From Acidobacteriota bacterium (GTDB taxonomy: Bacteria > Acidobacteriota > Terriglobia > Acidiferrales > UBA7541): a stretch of DNA of 17,587 bases. The stretch is from contig PKUY01000183.1 in the NCBI GenBank assembly GCA_003131705.1, positions 1 through 17,587 on the forward strand, written 5' to 3'. The first letter of the stretch is position 1, and the number at the start of each line of letters is the position of its first letter. The translations under genes were made by a program, and so were the position numbers. This document shows positions 1-8,005 of this stretch, one piece after another. Below the pieces are notes generated by a model, which did not search any database, was not told where the DNA came from, and worked only from the letters and a program-made list of their open reading frames with translations.

Positions 1-168
1 CGGCGGATCGAACCGATCAGACGCTCGACATAGGCAGCCGATGGCCACGACTGAAACGGTCGGAGGCCAGAGCCGATGCCGCAAGGCAAGAATCTCAGCT
101 TGAAGCGCTGCTCGAGTTTGAAGGGCTCGCCAGGCTTACGAAAACAGCGAGAGGATGATCGCGAGCAT
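1..168 (-). pseudogene. IS transposase (rve/DDE integrase type) remnant, internally deleted
   Basis: Read on the minus strand, a start-like MLAIILSLFS at 168 is followed, after a frame change, by a stretch around 120-70 reading RAALQAEILALRHRL, typical of the N-terminus of rve-domain IS transposases common in Acidobacteria. Only a few codons later, in another frame (about 52-3), comes SWPSAAYVERLIGSIRR, the motif close to the last catalytic Glu at the far C-terminal end of the same protein type. The roughly 200-250 residues that normally separate these two motifs are missing, so this is a decayed copy with a large internal deletion and frameshifts. It runs off the left edge. Terminal inverted repeats were not identified. 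The family assignment rests on motif recognition only. Confidence 0.55.
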
Positions 169-275
169 ATCGCCAGCAAATTACAGCGACCGCTGCGTAA
201 ATTCAACCGATTCACTAAAAACGGAGTTTTTGGCAGAGACAGGTGGCGGAATTCTTACGTACGATGAAACCTGGC

Positions 276-990
276 TCAATTCTTGGGTTTTGTGTTGCCG
301 TCATTCGGATTCTGAACGGCTAGGTTGCGCACTAGCCATGGAAGAAGAACCTGTTTGAAGATGACGGGATCAGGCCAGATTTTCACCTGCCGACCAAGGT
401 GGCCGCCTTGCGGGTTAATCCATGCTTCTTTCGGAACATCTCCTGCGTTCATTAGCTCGTAGACGTCTGAGATTGGCACCTGGGTGTCCTTGACCCCTGC
501 AATTATCAACATGGGTGTGGTGGGTTTTCCGAGGATCCCTTGAGTTACGAGAGACATTTTCTGAAACGTAGCGGCCATGTCGTCAACGTTCTTGACGCCG
601 TCAAAGATGTCCATGAGGGCTGGCACCTGATCGAAAAGGTACTCTCTATTTCCGAGTAGGGAGTTCGTCAGGAAATCCTTTGTAAAGAAGAGATCCGTGG
701 GTGGAGACTGGACGCTCACAGCCTTCAGCCGGTCGCGTTCGACGACCGCCATTTTCGTACCCCAGTAGGCGCCCCAACTGACTCCGTGAAAACCAATTCG
801 TGTTCTATCCACCTCAGGCCGGGTTTGCAGGTAATCAATCACGCGCGACAGCATGCGTTCCGCGGTGGGGCTAGCTTTGATGGGAGATTGACCGGTGCCG
901 GGTCCGTCCACGGCAATAAAGCCGATGCCATAAGGTAGGATCGCGGCAAAGCTTTCTGCTAAATCCTCTTTCCTGCTGTCCAGACCATTG
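276..990 (-). pseudogene. alpha/beta hydrolase, N-terminally truncated
   Basis: The open frame from a GTG at 911 gives 211 residues, but the same frame continues upstream without a stop through [17 protein letters not shown], which is good hydrolase sequence, to about 985-990, where homology ends at the junction with the DctA fragment. The nucleophile elbow is H-G-V-S-W-G (Ser45 counted from 911), the acid is likely the Asp in GVKDTQVP, and the histidine lies in GGHLG. It resembles FrsA/dienelactone-hydrolase-like esterases of about 350-400 residues, so the N-terminal third or more (usually a cap region) is missing. The stop is TGA at 276-278. No start codon with a ribosome binding site is apparent at the breakpoint, so I treat it as a pseudogene. 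The substrate is unknown. Confidence 0.7.
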
Positions 991-1380
991 ACCGCCCTGG
1001 TCGGACTCGTGGTCCCAACTGGCTACACATTTAACACCGACGGCACCAGTATCTACATGACTCTCGCGGCGCTGTTCGTGGCGCAGGCCACGAATACTCC
1101 GTTGACTCTGACGCAGCAAATCACAATTCTCGTAGTGGCCGTCTTGACGTCCAAGGGCGCTAGTGGAGTGCAGGGCGCAGCCTTCATCGCTCTTGTAGCT
1201 ACTCTGTCCGTCATCCCCACAATCCCTGTTGCAGGGATGGCCCTAATACTTGGAATTGACCGATTCATGAGCATGTTCCGCGCCACGGTGAACATGATCG
1301 GCAATGGCGTCGCCACCATCGTGGTGTCGCGCTGGGAGAATGAGCTCGATCTCGAAACACTTCAAAAGAATCTTGTCTGA
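985..1380 (+). pseudogene. DctA-type dicarboxylate:cation symporter, C-terminal fragment
   Basis: About 130 residues match the C-terminal third of DAACS-family C4-dicarboxylate/proton symporters (full length about 430 residues). Diagnostic stretches are [14 protein letters not shown] (the N-x-D-G-T cation/substrate motif of TM7), then SSKG-like [13 protein letters not shown] (hairpin 2), [17 protein letters not shown] with small changes, and [17 protein letters not shown] at the end. It ends in TGA. The first 300 or so residues, including all early membrane helices, are absent: the frame becomes non-homologous just upstream of 985, exactly where the opposite-strand hydrolase also breaks off. 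A TTG at 988 could formally start translation, but a transporter lacking most of its helices is unlikely to function. Confidence 0.8.
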
Positions 1381-1659
1381 TACCTGCGTTCGCACAAGCA
1401 AAGATGCGAGGAACTCAGTGCTGAGGGCTGAAACGTTGGAACGCGCGCGCTCCGGATGCCTGCTCATCGGCCTCAAACTTCGGTCGAATTCGCCATCCCG
1501 GTTCGACCTGTCTCTCGGCGGCCACAGCAATGAGCAAAGGTTGCTCCAGCGACTGGAATTCTCTTAGCCATCTTGGCCATTGTTCACCCCTTTGCACCGT
1601 CACTCGCTAACCTTGTGTGTCTCGGTCTGGTGCCTGTAAACGCTAAGTCGCTGGTTGGC

Positions 1660-2355
1660 TCACAGCTGTGGCAACACGAAGCGATAGCCGATCCAAGGCT
1701 CTTTGAGCAGATACTTGGGATTCTTCGGCGCAGTTTCGATCTTCTTTCGCAAACGATTGATTAGAACGCGCAAGTACTCGCGCTCCTTCTTGTAGTCAGG
1801 CCCCCACACGGCGCGCAGCAGTTCTTCATGAGAAATAGCACGGTTGGGGTGAGACGCGAGATAGGAAAGCAGATCGAACTCCTTCGAGCTGAGACGCACC
1901 TGTTTGTTTTCGGCCATCACTCGCCGCGTTTGGAAATCGATTTCAATACGTCCCAGCCGCAGGCTCGTGTCTCCCACCTCCGAAAACGTAACCGTCTTTC
2001 TCAGCGCGACCCGAATACGAGCGAGCATCTCAGGCATGCCGAATGGCTTCGTTACGTAGTCATCCGCTCCTGCGTTCAGCCCTTCTACCTTGTCGCTTTC
2101 GGCGTGGCGCACCGTCATCATGATGATGGAGACTTCGGAAATTAAACGGATCGCCCGGCACGTTTCGATGCCGGTCAAGCCGGGCATATTGATGTCGAGG
2201 AGAACCAGATCGTATTTCGCGGAACGAATCCGATCGAGCGCGTCATGGCCGTTACGCGCATCGGAAACCTCGTAACCTTCCCCGACGAGCGTCGCTCGCA
2301 TTACGCGCCGGATCTGCGAATCGTCATCAACTACCAGGATTCGCCCTTTGCTCAT
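1660..2355 (-). CDS. OmpR/PhoB-family response regulator, KdpE-like
   Basis: This 231-residue protein is a full-length two-domain response regulator. The receiver domain (about 5-120) has the acidic pocket D10-D12, the phospho-acceptor Asp54 in LLDINMPG, Thr81 and Lys103 in TKPFG. The winged-helix DNA-binding domain (about 135-231) includes LSSKEFDLLSYLASHPN and the REYLRVLINRLRKKIE recognition helix typical of KdpE. The ATG at 2355 is preceded by GAGGTG at good spacing. No sensor kinase lies in the window, so it is an orphan here. It follows the APC permease on the same strand after 119 bp, probably as second gene of one transcript. KdpE proteins act in potassium homeostasis, which fits a KimA-like permease upstream. 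That this protein binds the 11-bp repeats at 4766-4804 is inference. The stop is TGA. Confidence 0.85.
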   Translation of the reverse strand: MSKGRILVVDDDSQIRRVMRATLVGEGYEVSDARNGHDALDRIRSAKYDLVLLDINMPGLTGIETCRAIRLISEVSIIMMTVRHAESDKVEGLNAGADDYVTKPFGMPEMLARIRVALRKTVTFSEVGDTSLRLGRIEIDFQTRRVMAENKQVRLSSKEFDLLSYLASHPNRAISHEELLRAVWGPDYKKEREYLRVLINRLRKKIETAPKNPKYLLKEPWIGYRFVLPQL

Positions 2356-2436
2356 GCGGGCACCTCAAACTATTTATCGTTGTCGCCCCATACTTGCGGG
2401 ACAGGCCCTGGATTTACATCGTGTGAACGCGCGCCG

Positions 2437-2457
2437 GTACGGCCAAGCCGCCCGTAC
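2437..2457 (-). other. small hairpin between permease and response regulator
   Basis: GTACGG (2437-2442) and CCGTAC (2452-2457) form a 6-bp inverted repeat with a 9-nt loop in the 119-bp gap between the two genes. There is no clear T-run after it on the minus strand, so it is more likely an attenuator, an RNA-processing site or chance than a strong terminator. Confidence 0.3.
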
Positions 2458-2474
2458 GCATATGCCATAAATGC

Positions 2475-4733
2475 TCACGGTTTCAGCCGGCGATCCTGAA
2501 TATCGAGGATGTGTTCGCGCAATCGCTTGAGAACGTCATCGTCAATTCCGTTGCCGATCTCCCGTTCGACTTCCGTTAACGCAAAATGGACGATGTCGTG
2601 GTGATGGATCTCTGCGCCCGGCAGTTGTTCGGCCAGTTTCAGCCAGATCGAGTGCAGCAGATCGATTTCCTTCGGAGTCAAGCGCGGCGCGTGCGGCCCG
2701 AGATAGAAAATCTGTTCCTGGCCCGAGGGCGCGAAAAGTTCCAGCGCAACCCGCGGCCGCGGCTCGGGCATTCGCTCCCATGCCAGTCCGATGTCATGCG
2801 CCTGATCCGCTACAGGGCTCTTTGAAGAACTGCCCGCCACGATGGCGCTCGATTTCAGATTTTCCGCCGTGCGCAAGACGCCTTCCCACAAATCGTTCGC
2901 AGCAGCCACGGCCAATCGCACCGGCTTCCCTTCCTTCTCCGCGATCGACAGTACTTTGGTAAAGAGCAACTGTTCGATCGTGCTGAAGAGCTGGTCAGGC
3001 GCGAGATCGTATTCACCTGAAGCCGCGCGCCGCAGGATTCGCACGTGCAACACGACGATTTCCGCCTCCCTATGACCGGCCCGTCGCAGGGCTGCTTCCA
3101 AGGGATAGAGCGCGTATTGCGTGCTGACCGGCACGAGGATGTTGCCCGGCTTGACCCCCACATTGTCCGGGGTCAGGTCCGCCTCTTGCGTGAGGTTGAA
3201 CTGATCCAGCTCGACGTGCGTTTTTCCACGCTTTGTCTGGATATATTTCTCCGACAGCTCGAATGTCGTGAAAAGTAAACCGGAGAAAATGATCCCCGAT
3301 ACCGTGGCCGCAGGCTTCGTGAACAGATTTACAATCGCGATTCCGAACAACGTCAGCGTGATCAGCCCGAGACCAAGAGGTATCTCTTTCCCGGCAATGT
3401 GGAAATTGAGCGGCACTCGGAACTCCCGATCCTGGGGATGCGTGTACCGCAGCACCAGGACGGCAATTCCCTTCAGCGCAAAACTCCAAATCACGCCGAA
3501 GGCGTAAAGGTTCGCGAGAAACGTCACGTCGCCGCGGCTGATGACAACTGTGACGATCTGCAGCACAACAATCATATTGATGATCCGGTGCGACGTTCCA
3601 AATCGCGGGTGAGGCTGCCGGAACCAATCGGAAAGAACTCCGTCCTCGGAAACGCGATTCAGCACCCCGTTTGAGCCTACAATCGCCGTATTCACCGCCC
3701 CGGAGAGAATCAGTGTTCCCACCACCACAACAAAAACATGAAAAATCAGCCGGGCCAAGAAGGGCCCTTGCAAGCTCATCGCCAGGCCGCCGATCAGATT
3801 CTCAAAGAACTGCGGCCTGGTCTTGTCCGGGATGATCATCACCGCAAAAAATGAAACCAGCGACGTGAAAACCATGCTGTAAATGAAAATTACCAGCGCC
3901 GCTTTCTTCAGATTGCGCAGCTTCGGGTGCTCGATTTCCCGGTAAACCTGCGCCAGCGATTCTTCTCCGCTCATCGCCAGCACCGAATGGCCGAGCCCGA
4001 CAAAAAGAGCTACCAGCGTAATCATCCGCGGGATCGGGCTGTTGTACAGCCATCCGAGCGAATGCTTGTCCATGATGATGTTGTGCGGCACTGGCGGCGG
4101 AGGCAGGTGCGCGCCCCGCACGAACAGCGTGTAACCGCACCACGCGATCAGCGCCACCACCATTACGGTGGTCAACTGCATGATCCAGAGTGCCTTCTCA
4201 CTCGATTCGGAGATGCCCTTGATGTTTTGCCACCAGAAATACAGAGTTACGGCGATGGCAAACGTTGCTGCCGTGGCGTCTGCATTCAATACGATTTTCA
4301 AATGAGAGTAGACGAGCAGTTCGTTCAGCAATCCAGCCAGATATTGCCCGGCAGATACTCCGCTAATCGGGCCGGTCAAGACGTAATCGAACATGAGCGC
4401 CGAAACGGAGAATTTTGCGAGCGCCCCGCCCATCGCTTCTTTCACCACCCGATACACGCCGCCGCGAACGAACATGCTGCAGCTCTCGACATAAACTTGC
4501 GAGACCGCGTAGGAAAGCAGCATTGTCGCGAGGATGAACCATGGCGCTGTCTTTCCGATGAACTGCTCGGCTTCGCCACCCGCGTAGTACGCGGAGGAGG
4601 CGAGGTCGTTCAGTACGATCGCTGCCGCTCGCCAGTAGGAAATGAACGCCAACATTGCGGTCGTCGCCACCAGAACCTTGGCGACAGGACGAACCGATTG
4701 TTTCAACGAGGAACCGTTTCTAGGGGAGGCCAT
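2475..4733 (-). CDS. APC-superfamily permease with C-terminal Usp-like domain (KimA-like)
   Basis: This is a 752-residue inner-membrane transporter. Residues about 15-505 hold about twelve hydrophobic segments with APC features: LNDLASSAYYAGGEAEQ in TM1, FVRGGVYRVVKEAMG, then FDYVLTGPISGVSAG, matching the order of SSDALSS, GGGAYIVSKENLG and DYILTVAVSISAG in the Bacillus K+/H+ symporter KimA (YdaO). From residue 531 (NILVPVSTQYALYPLE) a Usp-like nucleotide-binding fold follows, with IVAGSSSKS near 631, and a further C-terminal helical region not in short APC permeases. The KdpE-like regulator downstream supports potassium uptake, but amino-acid transport is not excluded. The ATG at 4733 lacks a close Shine-Dalgarno (AAGGTG lies 16 nt away); no better start is visible. 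It ends in TGA. Confidence 0.75.
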   Translation of the reverse strand: MASPRNGSSLKQSVRPVAKVLVATTAMLAFISYWRAAAIVLNDLASSAYYAGGEAEQFIGKTAPWFILATMLLSYAVSQVYVESCSMFVRGGVYRVVKEAMGGALAKFSVSALMFDYVLTGPISGVSAGQYLAGLLNELLVYSHLKIVLNADATAATFAIAVTLYFWWQNIKGISESSEKALWIMQLTTVMVVALIAWCGYTLFVRGAHLPPPPVPHNIIMDKHSLGWLYNSPIPRMITLVALFVGLGHSVLAMSGEESLAQVYREIEHPKLRNLKKAALVIFIYSMVFTSLVSFFAVMIIPDKTRPQFFENLIGGLAMSLQGPFLARLIFHVFVVVVGTLILSGAVNTAIVGSNGVLNRVSEDGVLSDWFRQPHPRFGTSHRIINMIVVLQIVTVVISRGDVTFLANLYAFGVIWSFALKGIAVLVLRYTHPQDREFRVPLNFHIAGKEIPLGLGLITLTLFGIAIVNLFTKPAATVSGIIFSGLLFTTFELSEKYIQTKRGKTHVELDQFNLTQEADLTPDNVGVKPGNILVPVSTQYALYPLEAALRRAGHREAEIVVLHVRILRRAASGEYDLAPDQLFSTIEQLLFTKVLSIAEKEGKPVRLAVAAANDLWEGVLRTAENLKSSAIVAGSSSKSPVADQAHDIGLAWERMPEPRPRVALELFAPSGQEQIFYLGPHAPRLTPKEIDLLHSIWLKLAEQLPGAEIHHHDIVHFALTEVEREIGNGIDDDVLKRLREHILDIQDRRLKP

Positions 4734-4765
4734 GAGTGTTGTAGCAATTCACCTTAGGAGAAGGG

Positions 4766-4804
4766 CATAAATGAGGCATAAGAAATACATAAGGATTTCG
4801 TAAG
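4766..4804 (-). promoter_or_regulatory. predicted response-regulator operator: four direct repeats, 11-bp period
   Basis: On the minus strand the hexamer C/T-TTA-T/C-G occurs four times: CTTACG, CTTATG, CTTATG, TTTATG. Their plus-strand starts are 4799, 4788, 4777 and 4766, so the spacing is exactly 11 bp, one helical turn. This is the layout of OmpR/PhoB-family binding sites, where subunits bind head to tail. It ends 33 bp before the permease ATG, and the last copy may overlap the -10 region. The natural candidate ligand is the KdpE-like regulator encoded downstream of the permease, giving an autoregulated unit. Confidence 0.7.
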
Positions 4805-4815
4805 GAACAGTTCCT
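4803..4815. promoter_or_regulatory. 13-bp palindrome AGGAAC-A-GTTCCT
   Basis: A perfect inverted repeat (6-bp arms, 1-nt centre) directly abuts the upstream end of the four 11-bp repeats in the region between the divergent permease and small membrane gene. It could be a second operator for another dimeric regulator; no ligand can be named. Confidence 0.35.
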
Positions 4816-5077
4816 AAGCCCCAATCCGCCAGCTATATACATCGGCTTAAGATCGAGTCGAAATTACCCCGCCGCGCGTCATGTTTTCCATTTGTATGGC
4901 GCACAAAGAGAAAGCCGCGCTGCTATTTCGAAAAGTTATTGTTTCGAGCGTAACTTTGAATTGGCCTGTTTTCGAGCACCCTATTACACTTCCGGCATGA
5001 GCGAACACTCTGGAACGAGCTATACCAACAGTGCACTCATTCCATTCGTGCCTGTGCGGTCGCGAGAGGCGATCCAG

Positions 5078-5227
5078 ATGGCCCGACCAACTTCCCCAAA
5101 CAAACCTTCGATCAAGCGTTCAGCGGTAGCCTGCGCCTTTTTGCTATTTTATGTGGCGGCCTACTTGGGCGTCGGATTCGCCGGAATCGCGGTGATCGAG
5201 CGAGCGTGGCTCGCGATCATCAGATAA
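5078..5227 (+). CDS. small hypothetical membrane protein
   Basis: I chose the ATG at 5078 because GAGAGG stands 8 nt upstream. It gives 49 residues: a basic, Pro/Ser/Lys-rich N-terminus (about 1-14) followed by a long hydrophobic stretch (about 15-43, AVACAFLLFYVAAYLGVGF then AGIAVIERAWLAIIR), enough for one or two short helices. An in-frame ATG at 4997 would add 27 residues but has no ribosome binding site. The gene is divergent from the KimA-like permease and ends in TAA. I recognise no family. Small one-helix proteins sometimes accompany K+ transporters, but nothing in the sequence demonstrates this. It could also be a non-coding open frame. Confidence 0.4.
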   Translation: MARPTSPNKPSIKRSAVACAFLLFYVAAYLGVGFAGIAVIERAWLAIIR

Positions 5228-5407
5228 TTCCCCGCTAAGAGTTCAACACCAGAAGTGTTTGGTAGCGATACCGGGATTCAGTAGCGGCAAACTCAAGAAA
5301 GCAGAAAGACTGAGGAAATCATTGCCTTTTCTTCCACTTGAGCGACGGAGACTTTAGTATGCTTTCGCCTACTTTCGTCTCTAGCCGCACGGAAGTACGT
5401 CAAGAAC

Positions 5408-5429
5408 GGTAACAAAATGGTAACAGAAT
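5408..5429 (-). promoter_or_regulatory. Pho-box-like tandem repeat
   Basis: On the plus strand GGTAACAAAAT is directly followed by GGTAACAGAAT, two 11-mers differing at one base. On the minus strand this reads as two TGTTACC units with an 11-bp period, close to the CTGTCAT-N4-CTGTCAT layout of PhoB boxes. No gene starts next to it on either strand, so it may be a relic of a lost phosphate-regulated gene. Confidence 0.4.
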
Positions 5430-5578
5430 TCTGGCCGAGAGCAGGAACTTCAGAGCCGAATGCTCTACTATCATCTGCCACCACTCTTGACTCTGCGCGG
5501 CTGCCGGCGCGGCATCGGCTTGGTCTAATGCTGCGTTGCTTCCACGAATGATGCCCGAGGGTTCCTATCTACCTCGGG

Positions 5579-5620
5579 TGGTTGGGGGGGGATTTGAACC
5601 GACGACCTCCGGGTCGTGAG
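5579..5620 (-). other. tRNA 3'-half-like remnant, possible attachment-site relic
   Basis: On the minus strand the segment contains an anticodon-loop-like CTCACGA, the variable/T-arm series CCCGGAGGTCG, the T loop GGTTCAAATCC and a terminal AACCA ending like a CCA tail. This resembles the 3' half of a bacterial initiator or methionine-type tRNA. The anticodon stem and the 3' side of the T stem do not pair, and no D arm or matching 5' acceptor strand lies upstream, so it is not a functional tRNA. Such 3'-half copies are typically left by tRNA-targeted integrative elements. No integrase is in the window. Confidence 0.4.
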
Positions 5621-6022
5621 CCGCGAAAACCAAGAACCCCAAATGCTTTGCGGTATCGGACGGGTACGGCTCCTTCGGTTACTTCTTCTCACGCCTCAGT
5701 GGTACCTACGGGATAACCATCACCCCCCTATTTTTTAGTTTGCTAAGGGGTTCAATCTGGCCGCCTCGTCGTTGACGTGTCCCCGGCTTGCCTGTAAATG
5801 GATTGGACTTACAGTAACGGCCCGTGAGAAGGTCCGCAATTGTTCCAGGCTGTGTCGTCATCCCAAAGACCATGAATGAGAACTACCGGGGGACGTAGGA
5901 TGATGACAGGAACGGTTGAGGGGCTGCCGCCAGCGCCACGGAAGTTTCGGGCTCACTCGGACCGCACTGCGCCTGGAACAGTTCGAAGGAGTTTCGGAAT
6001 CGCCAATTCGTGTTAAGTCCGT

Positions 6023-7789
6023 CTACATCCACTTGTCGATTGATGCACTCCTGCCGTGGCGCATGTTCGCGACCTGGAAAAAGGCATTGGCCTGGCCGCC
6101 GCAAACGACGAAGTTGATATCGGAAACTCTCGGGAAAAACGGGACCAGCGTATCGTCTGCAAGCTTGTACCACGCGGCATAGGGTTCTCTTCCTTGCAGT
6201 GCGAGCGGATACAAGTGTACGTAGGCCAGGAACGACTCGCGAAATTCCTTCGCCGTGCGCACCGTGTTCTTCCACAACCAGTCGGAGAGCTTCTCCTTGG
6301 TGTCATATCCCTGCTCCACCAGATGCTTCGCCACCAGCGGGTCGCAAATCACGAGCGCGCCGTCCCCCACCATGGAGTGGAACATGTAGCTGATCTGTTC
6401 GTCGAACATCGCGTTCTCCGCAACTCCCGCGCCCTTCGCGCCGTGCCCCTGGCGGACGTCGGGTCCGCCGAACAAACTCACCACGTTTTCCTCGGGCTTG
6501 AATCCCAACTGTACGTGAAGGGGAGTCCAAGGGCTGTTCTTCTCATCCTCCGCGATGACGAGGTTGTTGTAGTCCAGATTGTTTCCCTGGCCGCCTTGGT
6601 AGGTGTCGCCGGGCACGCCGCCGGGGGTGAGGTTCTTGCCCATCAAGGTCCACGATCGCCCGATGGTGGCATTGGACTGCGCAAAGGGACTCAGCGCGCC
6701 GAGACCGTAATTCATGTTGAGCTTGTCGCGAATGGGGCCGTTAATGACAGCTGAATACGCGAACGATGTGGTTGAGCTGCCCAGCGCAGCCATTCCGGAA
6801 GAGGCTATCGCGAGGAGCACCGGAAAATAATCGGGTTCGCATCCGGCCATCACGGCATTCACGGCGACCTGTTTCACGGTGAACGTCCACGGCGCGAAAG
6901 CACCGGCGGCCATTTTGCCGACGACTTCGTCGGGATGATGGCTCGTTCCCTGCAGCATGGCGTTCACTTTTTCTTCGGTGGGGAGAATGATCGGCAGAAA
7001 GTCCGTCATTCCGTTGTCGAGAAAGTATTTCTGCAGGTTGTCCGCGGTCTCGGGTCCAAATACAGGCGGCCCGACCGAAACATCGGCCATGCCGGACTTT
7101 TTGTCTTCTTCCGCGACCGGTGTGGTGAGATCGTCGACAATTTCCTTTATCATCGGCTTGCCCGTTACCGGGTCATTGCCTTCGACGTAGACCATCAATT
7201 GTTCGGGCGTTTTTCCCCAAACCGGATGCGGAGTGAAAACAATCCTCGCGTGCGGCATTCCTCTCTTTCCGGCGTTGGATTTCGCGAGGTCCTTGAAGGC
7301 CTGGGTGGCCATGGGAACGCACGGGACGCCCATCTTTTCCATCGTTATGCAGTGACCGACGGTCGCTGGAGTGCAGCTGCTTCAATGGCCGATGGCCATG
7401 ATGGCCGCGTTGCCTTTTTCTTTGATTTCCTTCCACAGCGCAGGATCTTCCTCGGGATAGGCGCCCGCCTTCTTTCGAAACACAGTGGTGACGTCCGGCA
7501 TGTTCTTGCCAAACCAAATCTGCATCTGCTGTAAGAATGTGCCGCCGCCCATGAATCCGGTATCCACCAGGTAGATCGTTTTTCCGCTCAGGGTATCGAG
7601 CCGCGGCGCCATCGGCACCAGACGAACGGGAGGCGGCGTGCCTTTGGGATTCAGCGCCTCGAACTTCTGCTCTGTCGAAGGAGCTGCCGCATGCGCGGTT
7701 TTTGTCTGCTGTGCGTGAGCTGGAGGAGTGGCCAGCAGCGCAGGAGAAACACCGAGCAATGACAATAGGTCTCGCCGATTCATTTTCAT
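6023..7789 (-). CDS. UGSC-family selenoprotein A (in-frame TGA = Sec136)
   Basis: Read through the TGA at 7384-7382, this is one 588-residue protein. Residues 1-28 are an export signal with Tat-like N-R-R-D-L-L. A UGSC-type domain follows: GKTIYLVDTGFMGGG, a central KKAGAYPEEDPALW, then IMAIGH-U136-SSC139-TPATVGHC147 and MEKMGVPCVPMATQAF. The C-terminal part (about 250-588) has LPTEEKVNAML, TSHHPDEVVGKM and NAVMAGC317 and ends SIDKWM. UxxC is a thioredoxin-like redox pair; the family's reaction is not established. The first ATG (7789) and the third codon are both possible starts; GAGGAG lies 14 nt upstream of the first. It has its own promoter at 7874-7903. Proteins B and C have the same layout with TGA at the same site, which argues against a pseudogene. 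Other genes here use TGA as stop, so this is local recoding. The true stop is TAG. Confidence 0.88.
7346..7384 (-). promoter_or_regulatory. SECIS element with UGA, selenoprotein A
   Basis: The UGA (7384-7382) is followed by a hairpin (7368-7350): CAG/CUG lower arms, one C-A mismatch, GACC/GGUC upper arms and a GUC loop whose first base is G. The loop starts 21 nt after the UGA, within the range usual for bacterial SECIS elements. The same hairpin recurs in genes B and C. Confidence 0.8.
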
Positions 7790-7873
7790 GGTTTTGCTTT
7801 TCTCCTCGTTACATCGTTCGCGAGAAATCGTACGGATGCAATCCGGAACGCCGGTCTATGGTTAAGAAAGCCA

Positions 7874-7903
7874 CTTATAGTCTTGTGAAGGCTCGGATTG
7901 CAA
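7874..7903 (-). promoter_or_regulatory. promoter of selenoprotein A, shared type
   Basis: TTGCAA (7903-7898), an 18-nt spacer and TATAAG (7879-7874), with GACTATAAG around the -10. The same elements, spacer length and flank occur before selenoprotein C at 15851-15880. The predicted leader is about 80 nt in both. The -35 overlaps TTGC-AA-GCAA, a short inverted repeat that could be an operator. Confidence 0.7.
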
Positions 7904-8005
7904 GCAACTTGAGAAGCGGCGGAGCGTGCGAGTGACCAGTGTGAGCGAATTCGAGTTTGAGGAACCGAGACTCAATTCTGGATTACAGGTTGTCGAGAGA
8001 AAACC

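Larger units (their letters stand above)
5228..6022. other. non-coding stretch with scattered relics
   Basis: No open frame here has protein-like composition, a ribosome binding site or a recognisable motif on either strand. The stretch lies between the plus-strand small membrane gene and the 3' end of selenoprotein A. It holds a Pho-box-like direct repeat (5408-5429) and a tRNA 3'-half-like segment (5579-5620). A C-rich/T-rich run at 5722-5740 followed by AAGGGG is suggestive of a hairpin but imperfect. The relics suggest past insertion or deletion. Confidence 0.6.

Noticed and set aside
76..358. Plus-strand ORFs of 63 and 67 residues
   Set aside because: They lie antisense to the transposase remnant and the hydrolase 3' end and show no protein features.
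5293..5484. 63-residue minus-strand ORF
   Set aside because: No ribosome binding site, no recognisable motif, and it runs across the Pho-box-like repeat.
5579..5660. A functional tRNA gene, including a tRNA-Sec
   Set aside because: No D arm or pairing acceptor stem, anticodon and T stems mismatched, no UCA anticodon and no long variable arm.
7343..7384. Reading the TGA in selenoprotein A as a pseudogene-causing nonsense mutation, or the downstream ORF as a separate gene starting at 7342
   Set aside because: Two paralogues have TGA at the same codon, frame and protein similarity continue on both sides, the ATG at 7342 has no ribosome binding site, and the conserved CTPATVGHC lies upstream of that ATG.
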